Assembly (NCBI GenBank): GCA_002343445.1
Contig: DDSP01000032.1
Span: 111,742-149,147 of the forward strand
From: Chthonomonas sp. UBA2387
GTDB lineage: Bacteria > Armatimonadota > Fimbriimonadia > Fimbriimonadales > Fimbriimonadaceae
Direction: 5' to 3'
Length of the DNA: 37,406 bases
Shown here: piece after piece, positions 31,480-37,406 of the stretch
Layout: each line of letters begins with the position of its first letter
Position numbering within the stretch: position 1 is the first letter of the stretch
Notes under the pieces: generated by a model
The model's input: the letters and a program-made list of their open reading frames with translations, nothing else
What the model was told of the DNA's origin: nothing
Database searches by the model: none
Made by a program: the position numbers and the translations under genes

Positions 31480-32220
31480 ATGAAGATCGAGCTCCAAGGT
31501 CGAAGAGCGCTGGTGACCGGAGGCGGCGGCCAGCTTGGGAGAGGCATCTGCCGCACGCTCGCAGCATGCGGTGCCGACGTTGCGCTTACCTACCACCGAA
31601 CACCCGAGGCCGCAGAAGCCGTGGCCAAAGAAATCGGGGGCCGAGCCCTGCCGCTCGACGTCACCCAACCTGAATCGTTCGCGACGTTGGACGAGACCCT
31701 CGGAATCTGGCGACCCGATATCGTCGTCGCCAACTCGGTCGTGCAGTACACGTGGAAGCCGATCCTCGAGCAGGACATGAGCGACTTCGAGAGTCAGTAT
31801 CGGTCTTGCGTCGAGCATCTGGTCCTGCTGGCCAAGACGTTCGCCCCCGCGATGCGGGACAAGGGCTACGGGCGCATCGTCGCGATCAACACGGAGTGCG
31901 CGATGCTTGCCGACGCCGGTTCGGGCGCCTACGTGGCCGGAAAGCGAGGCATGGATGGCATCGTCCGCGTGTTGGCCAAGGAACTCGGGCCGAGCGGCAT
32001 CACGGTGAACCAAGTCGCGCCCGGCTGGATGCAAAGCGACCGCATCCGCGCAATGGACCACGATGTCCAATCCTTCTACCGTGAAACAGTCCCGCTGCGC
32101 ATGAACGGAACCGAAGAGGACATCGCAGCAGCGGTGGCGTTCTTCGCCTCGGACCATGCGCGGTTCGTCACGGGCGCCTACCTTCCCGTTTGCGGTGGAC
32201 GCGTGATGGCGGCGATCTGA
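31480..32220 (+). CDS. Short-chain dehydrogenase/reductase
   Basis: 246 aa, a classical SDR. NAD(P)-binding 'TGGGGQLGRG' is near residue 14, 'PLDV' precedes the adenine pocket, and catalytic Y151 and K155 are in 'YVAGK'. The catalytic Ser position, 13 residues before the Tyr, is Thr138 ('INTECAM'), and the usual NNAG is 'ANSVV'. Such changes are tolerated in some SDRs. 'PGWMQSDRI' and 'VTGAYLPVCGG' are typical late motifs. The context suggests oxidation of a sugar or sugar acid from the neighbouring hydrolases, but the substrate is unknown. The stop overlaps the next ATG (TGATG). Confidence 0.88.
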   Translation: MKIELQGRRALVTGGGGQLGRGICRTLAACGADVALTYHRTPEAAEAVAKEIGGRALPLDVTQPESFATLDETLGIWRPDIVVANSVVQYTWKPILEQDMSDFESQYRSCVEHLVLLAKTFAPAMRDKGYGRIVAINTECAMLADAGSGAYVAGKRGMDGIVRVLAKELGPSGITVNQVAPGWMQSDRIRAMDHDVQSFYRETVPLRMNGTEEDIAAAVAFFASDHARFVTGAYLPVCGGRVMAAI

Positions 32221-34319
32221 TGCAACCGGCCCGCGAATGGGTGCTTCGCGTGTTCGATGGGACCCATCGGTTGACGGAGTTCGCCGGTGAATGGCCGGAC
32301 GCTCTCTTAGAAGCCGAGGGTTGGCAGGTGCGGGCTTCGGCGGAAGGCGACACGGTTCGCGCCGAGGTGCTCCGCCAAGGAAGCGGCGGGATTTCGCTCG
32401 GCATCCGCTTTCTGGTGCCGCCCGAGTCGCTTGGCACCTTGTGTTTTCCCGGAGCGGTGTATTCGGCCAACCGCTTCCGCATGCGCCCGCTCCAGTACCC
32501 CTGCATCCTGCGCGAACCCGAAGACCTTGGAGTCGGCGTTCCGGTCACGACGGCTTTGTTGCCCGGTCTACCCAAGGTCCAACTGCTCGCCCGCGACGGG
32601 GCGGCCCCTGCGCTGGGGTGGCATGGGCCGGATGGCGGCGTCTGGATCGCTTTCGACGAGCGCAGCGATTGGGGACCGACCGGAATCGAGGCAGATGTGA
32701 CCTGCGGCTCGGCGACCATCTGGTTTCCCGGGGTGCGCGAGGGCACGGTCTACGGGGGCCAAGCCTCGCCCGATCGCGCGTTTGTCGCCCCTCTTGGCTC
32801 GCGCCTGAACGCGCGGCTGAGCGTGACCCGCACAGCGGGTCAGCCCGAATGGGAGGCGTGCCTCCTCCGACTTTGGAATGCGTTTTGGATAAGGGACAAC
32901 GTCGAGGACCTTCCTTTTTCTTCGGCTCTACGTCTTCTGGTCGCCAAGCACAACGAGCTCTACTGGAACGAGACCGAGGGCTACTTCATGCTCTCCGACG
33001 GTTCATGGGAGTACGGGTGCTGGCAGGCCGGCTGGGTCGGTGGCGGCATCCAGATGTTCGGGTTGGCCCACGAAGGGGACCCGCTGACTAGGCCGAGGGT
33101 CGATCGGATGCTCGACTTCGTGTGCGGCCCCGCGCAACACCCGAGCGGCCTGTTCTGGAGCGTCGGCCGCAACGGCGTGTTCGATACCGACATGGTGGGC
33201 ATGGAGTGGGGCCACGACTGGCACTTGGTTCGCCGTTCGGGCGATGTGGCCTACTTCCTGGCCAGAACCTTGCGGCTCAAACAGGCCCTCGGGCATCCGA
33301 TCGCAGCGTTCTGGATCCTGGGACTGCGCCGCGCGGCGGAGGCGCTCTGGGCAATCTTCGAGCGGCAAGGGCAGTTCGGCATGTTCGTCGCGCAGGACAC
33401 CGGCGAGATCCGCTCGGGCGACACGACGAGCGGAGCCATCATCCCTGCGGCGTTGGTCGAAGCCTCCTTGGCCTTGGGCGAGCCCGAATGGATGGGCCGC
33501 GCCGGACGCGCGGCGGACGCATTGGTTGCGCTCTTCGAGAGACAGGGTTTCACCAATGGAGGTCCCGGCGAGGCCGCCCAAGCACCCGATAGCGAATCGG
33601 CGTTTGCCTTGCTCGAGTCGCTGGTCTTGCTGGGCGAGGCCACGGGCGACCCAGAGCGGTGGAACCAAGCAGAACGTGCCGCCGCCCACGCGGCGACTTG
33701 GGTGATGCCCTACGACTACCGCTTCCCTGCCGCCTCGACCCTGGGTCGCGCCGGAATCCGCACGGGCGGAAGCGTGTGGGCCAACGCCCAGAACAAGCAC
33801 TCCGCACCGGGCATTTGCACCCTGTCCGGCCAATCGCTGTTGAGGCTCTATCGCCAGACGGGACAACCGATCTACTTGGATTTGCTCAAGTCCATCGCTC
33901 GCGGAGTGACCCAATACCTCTCGCGGCCCGATCGTGTTCTCTTCGACCTGCCCCCCGGAGGCAGCTGCGAGCGCGTGAACACGTGCGATTGGGAGGCCCC
34001 TCACACGCCCATCGGCGAGGGGTTTGCGGTGGACTGTTGGTCTTCGATCAGTGCCCTCCTCACCGCCTGCGAGATTCCCGGCGTGTATGTGGACATATCG
34101 CGCCGCCGAGCCGTTGCGTTCGACCATGTTCGCCTTGATGTGGATTGGGACCGGTCGGAACTGCACGTCCACAACCCGACGACGTTCGCTGCCGAGGTCT
34201 CGATTCTGGTCGAGCGAACGCTGCCTGCCCCTGCGGATTGGTCGCCGCTGACCGTCGTTTCCGCCCCGCGCGTCCAACTGGCTCCGGGCGCCTCGACTAC
34301 GGTTTCGTTCGCGCCCTAG
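32220..34319 (+). CDS. Six-hairpin glycosidase-like protein, unassigned family
   Basis: 699 aa without a signal peptide. The N-terminal ~220 residues are beta-rich ('CFPGAVYSANRF', 'GWHGPDGGVWIAFDERSDWG'). An (alpha/alpha)6-type domain follows at about 225-620, with helices bearing 'WEYGCWQAGWVGGG', 'GMEWGHDWHLVRRSGDVAYF', 'GDTTSGAIIPAALVEASLALG' and 'NAQNKHSAPGICTLSGQSLLRLY'. A C-terminal beta domain ends the chain. The 'QNKHSAP' and 'CDWEAPHTPIGEGFAVD' segments line what would be the active-site face. The fold is inferred from pattern, and no CAZy family could be named. One base separates its stop from the convergent GH36-like stop. Coupled to the SDR by a 1-base overlap. Confidence 0.65.
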   Translation: MQPAREWVLRVFDGTHRLTEFAGEWPDALLEAEGWQVRASAEGDTVRAEVLRQGSGGISLGIRFLVPPESLGTLCFPGAVYSANRFRMRPLQYPCILREPEDLGVGVPVTTALLPGLPKVQLLARDGAAPALGWHGPDGGVWIAFDERSDWGPTGIEADVTCGSATIWFPGVREGTVYGGQASPDRAFVAPLGSRLNARLSVTRTAGQPEWEACLLRLWNAFWIRDNVEDLPFSSALRLLVAKHNELYWNETEGYFMLSDGSWEYGCWQAGWVGGGIQMFGLAHEGDPLTRPRVDRMLDFVCGPAQHPSGLFWSVGRNGVFDTDMVGMEWGHDWHLVRRSGDVAYFLARTLRLKQALGHPIAAFWILGLRRAAEALWAIFERQGQFGMFVAQDTGEIRSGDTTSGAIIPAALVEASLALGEPEWMGRAGRAADALVALFERQGFTNGGPGEAAQAPDSESAFALLESLVLLGEATGDPERWNQAERAAAHAATWVMPYDYRFPAASTLGRAGIRTGGSVWANAQNKHSAPGICTLSGQSLLRLYRQTGQPIYLDLLKSIARGVTQYLSRPDRVLFDLPPGGSCERVNTCDWEAPHTPIGEGFAVDCWSSISALLTACEIPGVYVDISRRRAVAFDHVRLDVDWDRSELHVHNPTTFAAEVSILVERTLPAPADWSPLTVVSAPRVQLAPGASTTVSFAP

Positions 34320-34320
34320 T

Positions 34321-36063
34321 TCAGCGAGGCACCAGAAGGGCCCCATCTCCGGCAGGCACCGTGATCTGCGTCTCGACCGTTTGCCCATCGAACGCGTTCG
34401 TCAGCGGCCCGACGCCCGGCGGGACTTCTACCGTGAGCGGTTCGTCCGACCAGTTCGTCACGCCCACGACGATCCCCCGATGCCCCTCGCAAACCCAGAC
34501 GTTCGGGGGCAGGAGTTCAGTGGCCAACGGGTCGAAGCCCGGGTTGACGACGCTGGCACCGAGTTGCGCCCATCGCGTAGCCGTCCGGACGCGCTCCACC
34601 GCTGCTGGCTCGGCCCGATCGAGCCAACCCGCCAACTCGGTGAGCGTGCCCGACGCCGTCACGAGCGCCACCCACCGCCGATGGTCGGCCGGTCCCATCC
34701 CGATGTGCGGAAAGGTCCCCAGTCCATCGGCGTTCGGTATCCACCACCGCTGGACGCCGTAGCGTGCGGTCATCAGAGCCGTCCACGCCGCCTGTTCGCG
34801 CACCATCGAAGGCACGGCGCACGAGCCTTCCGAGTCGGCGTAGAACCGGAAGTGGTCACACCATCGGGCCCGCGCTGGCCCGCCAAACGGCAGATCAATG
34901 CAGTGGACGACGCGACCATCTTCGGGAATCCGTTGGCGAATCGCGTCCAACATCCAACCCATCCACTCCATCGGGGTTCTCCCAGACCCGCGGCAGGTCG
35001 CATCCGTCTGCTCGAACCCCATGGACCAAAAGTCCAGCTTCGTGCCCTCGAACGTCCATGTATCGAAGGCGAGGTCGAAGGCATGCTCCAGGAACGCCCG
35101 GGCCTCGGGCACCGAGAGGTCGAGGAACCGGAGGTGGGGCATGAAATGCAAGCGGCACGACTCTTGAAACCACTCGGGGTGGTCCAGAACCAGTTCCGAT
35201 CGCGCATCCGCCGCAGGGGTCAGCCAGATCATGGGGCGAAACCCGAGGTCGCGGATGCGTCCCGCAAGGCCCCGCATCCCCTCGGGGAATCGCAGGTCGC
35301 CAACCAATCGCTCGGGCCGGTAGAACGCCGACAGGTCCGACATGCCCAGCGACCCATCGTCGCTCGGGATGCATGCTGGCTCCGGCGCCCACCCGTCGTC
35401 CACCTGGATCCAACCCACGTTCTCGAACGTCTGCGCCAGGAACCGGCTCGTGTCGAGGATGCGCTCGGAGGTGATGTCCCGGAAGATGCCGTCGTTCCAA
35501 GTGGCCCAAGTCAGCGTCTGGTCCGGCGCTCGTCGAAAGCGGGATTCGAGTTCGCCCATCGCGGAGGCAAACACCGTGGGGGTCAGCAGTTCCCCGGGTT
35601 CGGCAGATACCCACCATAGGGCGGGCGGCTCCCAAGGGCCACCGTCTGCGGGTCGTTCGAAGCGCAGGGTCAGCTCGATCCCGCCCTCGGTCCGCCGCCA
35701 CTCTACCGAGGAGTGGACGAGCGTGCCACCCTCCCATCCGAACGCCAGTCCCTGCGTTTCGTTTCGCAGAGCAACAAACCTGGGCATCCCGAAGGGCTGC
35801 AACCCCGGCAGAGCGTCGAAGTGGAAGGGTGCCGTCAGCGGCGAAGGCTCTCCAGTGCGCCAGTCCTGCTCCACGCGCGCCCACAGGCGGTTCAGCATGC
35901 GCGGCAGCACGGGATGGTGGACCCAAGCCGGCTCCGTCCAAGGCACAGTGATCCGCAACTCCAAAGGCCCGACTTGCCTTGGCAAGGTCCACTCACCGTC
36001 TCCGTCGAACCGTCTGCGGGAACCTGGCTGCCCGACAACCTCGATCTCGATGGGCGTGACCAT
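34321..36063 (-). CDS. GH36-like alpha-galactosidase (melibiase clan)
   Basis: 580 aa. An N-terminal beta domain (about 1-190) precedes a TIM barrel with 'WATWNDGIF', 'GWIQVDDGWAPE' near residue 217 and 'GFRPMIWLTPAADARSEL'. The probable nucleophile D344 is in 'TKLDFWSMGFEQ', and 'FRFYADSEGS' follows as acid/base candidate region. A short beta domain ends the chain. This is the clan GH-D (GH27/GH36) plan, whose members cleave alpha-galactosides and related alpha-linked sugars. No signal peptide. ATG 36063 lies 4 bases after the LeuRS stop, so translation may be coupled to it; an upstream TTG is a less likely start. Convergent with the sugar operon. Confidence 0.82.
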   Translation of the reverse strand: MVTPIEIEVVGQPGSRRRFDGDGEWTLPRQVGPLELRITVPWTEPAWVHHPVLPRMLNRLWARVEQDWRTGEPSPLTAPFHFDALPGLQPFGMPRFVALRNETQGLAFGWEGGTLVHSSVEWRRTEGGIELTLRFERPADGGPWEPPALWWVSAEPGELLTPTVFASAMGELESRFRRAPDQTLTWATWNDGIFRDITSERILDTSRFLAQTFENVGWIQVDDGWAPEPACIPSDDGSLGMSDLSAFYRPERLVGDLRFPEGMRGLAGRIRDLGFRPMIWLTPAADARSELVLDHPEWFQESCRLHFMPHLRFLDLSVPEARAFLEHAFDLAFDTWTFEGTKLDFWSMGFEQTDATCRGSGRTPMEWMGWMLDAIRQRIPEDGRVVHCIDLPFGGPARARWCDHFRFYADSEGSCAVPSMVREQAAWTALMTARYGVQRWWIPNADGLGTFPHIGMGPADHRRWVALVTASGTLTELAGWLDRAEPAAVERVRTATRWAQLGASVVNPGFDPLATELLPPNVWVCEGHRGIVVGVTNWSDEPLTVEVPPGVGPLTNAFDGQTVETQITVPAGDGALLVPR

Positions 36064-36067
36064 GCGG

Positions 36068-37406
36068 TTAGGAAGCGACAACGTTCACGAGCTTGCCGGG
36101 CACGAAGATCACCTTGCGGATGGTCTTGCCTTCGGTGTGCGCCGCGACACGGGGGGAGGCCAAAGCCGCTTGCTCCACCGCTTCCTTGGGTGCATCGGCC
36201 GGGACCGTGATCGTGTCGCGCAACTTCCCGTTCACCTGCACCGCGATGGTCAGCACGTCCTCCCTCGCAAGCGAGGGGTCGAAGCTGGGCCATTCTGCAT
36301 CAAAAGTAAAGCCTATACGTCCCAACCCGCTCCAAATCTCGTCGGCCGAATGGGGCGCAACGGGCGACAGCATCAGCACGAGCGACTCCAACGCCTCGGA
36401 AGCCGCGTGGTCGTCCGCCGGATTCCGCTCCGCTTTCAGGAAGACGTTCATCGCATTGACCATCTTCATCAGCTCGGAGACCGACGTGTTGAACGCCGTT
36501 CGGGCCAAGTCGTCGGTCACTTTCCGGATCGTCTGGTGGGTGGTGCGGCGCAGATCGCGACCCGCCTGCGAGAGGTCGTCCTGAACGATCTTGCCGCGCC
36601 AATCGGGGTCGTAGGACGCCTGCAGATCGCTAGCCAGTTTGAACACGCGATGCAGGAAGCGAACCGCGCCCTGAGCGCCGGTCTCGGTCCAGACGACGTC
36701 CTGCTCGAACGGAGCCACGAACATCTCGAACACGCGCAGGGCATCGGCGCCGAACTTCTCGACGGCCTCCTCCGGCGTGACCACGTTGCCCTTCGACTTG
36801 CTCATCTTGTGGCCTTTGCCATCGACCACGAAGCCATGCGTGAGCAGGGCGTTGTAGGGTGCGCGGCCGTCGGTCGCGCAGCCGGTGAGGAGGCTCGACT
36901 GGAACCAGCCGCGGTGCTGGTCGGAACCTTCCAGATAGAGGTCGGCCGGATGGGCGAGCTCGGGACGGCGCTTCAGCACGCAGGCGTGGGTCACGCCCGA
37001 ATCGAACCAGACGTCGAGCGTGTGGCCGGTCTTGTCGTAATGCGCGGCGTCCTCGCCCAGCAGATCAGCCGGATCGAGCGCGAACCAGGCCTCGATGCCG
37101 GCCGCCTCGACGCGCTTGGCCACGATCTCGAGCAGCTCCGCCGTACGCGGATGCAGTGCGCCGGTTTCCTTGTGGGTAAAGAAGGGCATCGGCACACCCC
37201 AGTTGCGCTGACGCGAGACGCACCAGTCGGGGCGGTTCCTGATCATCGCCTCGAGCCGTGCACGGCCCCACGACGGGAAAAACTGGGTGGCATCGACCGC
37301 GGCCATCGCCTGCTCGCGCAGGGTTTTTCCGTTGCCGGCTTCCATGCCGATGAACCACTGGCGGGTGGCGCGGAAGATGATTGGCGTCTTGTGGCGCCAG
37401 CAGTGC
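36068..37406 (-). CDS. Aminoacyl-tRNA synthetase hybrid: LeuRS 3' part joined to IleRS 5' part (runs off right edge)
   Basis: The frame is open from the right edge to TAA at 36068. Its last ~245 residues are leucyl-tRNA synthetase: 'KFGADALRVFEMFVAPFEQD', the anticodon-binding domain ('FNTSVSELMKMVNAMNVF', 'LMLSPVAPHSADEIW') and the LeuRS C-terminal domain ('TIAVQVNGKLRDTITVP', 'IRKVIFVPGKLVNVV'). The preceding ~195 residues are isoleucyl-tRNA synthetase of proteobacterial type: 'HCWRHKTPIIFRAT', 'RPDWCVSRQRNWGVPM', 'LDVWFDSGVTHACVL', 'LYLEGSDQHRGWFQSSLL'. The two meet at KMSKSKGNVV, shared by both enzymes. The LeuRS part (leuS) is likely genuine to this genome because it is 4 bases from the GH36-like gene; the IleRS part is probably from another organism. 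Confidence 0.9.
   Translation of the reverse strand, partial: HCWRHKTPIIFRATRQWFIGMEAGNGKTLREQAMAAVDATQFFPSWGRARLEAMIRNRPDWCVSRQRNWGVPMPFFTHKETGALHPRTAELLEIVAKRVEAAGIEAWFALDPADLLGEDAAHYDKTGHTLDVWFDSGVTHACVLKRRPELAHPADLYLEGSDQHRGWFQSSLLTGCATDGRAPYNALLTHGFVVDGKGHKMSKSKGNVVTPEEAVEKFGADALRVFEMFVAPFEQDVVWTETGAQGAVRFLHRVFKLASDLQASYDPDWRGKIVQDDLSQAGRDLRRTTHQTIRKVTDDLARTAFNTSVSELMKMVNAMNVFLKAERNPADDHAASEALESLVLMLSPVAPHSADEIWSGLGRIGFTFDAEWPSFDPSLAREDVLTIAVQVNGKLRDTITVPADAPKEAVEQAALASPRVAAHTEGKTIRKVIFVPGKLVNVVAS
36779..36808 (-). other. Probable chimeric junction at the KMSKS-coding sequence
   Basis: These 30 bases encode KMSKSKGNVV, the catalytic loop common to LeuRS and IleRS. Left of it the protein is LeuRS, right of it IleRS. 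A conserved stretch of this length is enough to mislead a k-mer-based assembler. Confidence 0.7.

Noticed and set aside
36068..37406. A natural new fused aminoacyl-tRNA synthetase
   Set aside because: The switch falls exactly in a sequence common to both enzymes at the edge of the window and the IleRS half is proteobacterial in type; assembly error is much more likely.
1..37406. tRNA, rRNA, CRISPR, insertion sequence or prophage
   Set aside because: All gaps between genes were read; none holds a cloverleaf, repeat-spacer pattern, transposase or terminal inverted repeat.

Overview
The window is a GC-rich, densely coding bacterial chromosome segment with genes on both strands and no gene-free stretch longer than about 215 bases. 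It looks like a free-living, envelope-rich diderm. It encodes a PEP-CTERM protein, two C-terminally aromatic beta-barrel candidates, a lipoprotein, a Tat-exported oxidoreductase, a secreted Asp-box propeller and several glycoside hydrolases. The overall flavour fits Armatimonadota (Fimbriimonadia-like), but that is an inference from gene content and style; Planctomycetota, Acidobacteriota or Verrucomicrobiota cannot be excluded by eye. No rRNA, tRNA, CRISPR array or insertion sequence was seen.

Layout. 1-5.4 kb: the start of an unknown gene, a CBM9-like/DUF5916 barrel protein, a PEP-CTERM protein, and a divergent GH78 alpha-L-rhamnosidase-like enzyme. 5.5-9.2 kb: a small membrane protein, an ECF sigma factor with its YCII/DGPF partner, and an overlapping hisH2-hisF2 pair that looks like a sugar-amidating ammonia channel rather than histidine biosynthesis. 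9.1-13.9 kb: a PIG-L deacetylase, then lipoprotein, methyltransferase and a 10-Asp-box secreted propeller. 14-17.6 kb: a giant repeat-containing outer-membrane-like protein of unknown function. 17.6-21.7 kb: a winged-helix protein, a glycosyltransferase and FtsH. 21.9-25.9 kb: a GbsR/MarR regulator, a membrane-anchored unknown, a SprT-like metalloprotein, two solitary antitoxin-like genes (one only 55 aa), a Gfo/Idh/MocA oxidoreductase and two small proteins. 25.9-28.1 kb: a two-component system whose kinase appears to start at CTG. 28.1-36.1 kb: a sugar-use island with a ferritin-like protein, a LacI regulator, a truncated GH39, an SDR dehydrogenase, a six-hairpin glycosidase-like protein and a GH36-like enzyme. 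36.1-37.4 kb: an aminoacyl-tRNA synthetase reading frame that is LeuRS in its 3' part and proteobacterial-type IleRS in its 5' part.

How the genes work together. The sugar island appears to be controlled by the LacI protein through a two-part TTGnnCAA-nCGn-TTGnnCAA operator. One copy lies between the ferritin-like gene and lacI, overlapping the likely lacI -35 box. The other lies upstream of the SDR gene. The truncated GH39 sits between them and lacks the half carrying the catalytic nucleophile.

Two window-wide habits stand out. Many ATG or GTG genes have a TAnnnT-like -10 box only 6-9 bases before the start codon, which predicts leaderless or nearly leaderless mRNAs. By contrast, several genes with non-ATG starts (TTG, CTG) carry strong Shine-Dalgarno sequences. 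The LeuRS/IleRS hybrid at the right edge is best explained as an assembly join at the shared KMSKSKGNVV coding sequence, so the last ~600 bases may not belong to this organism.
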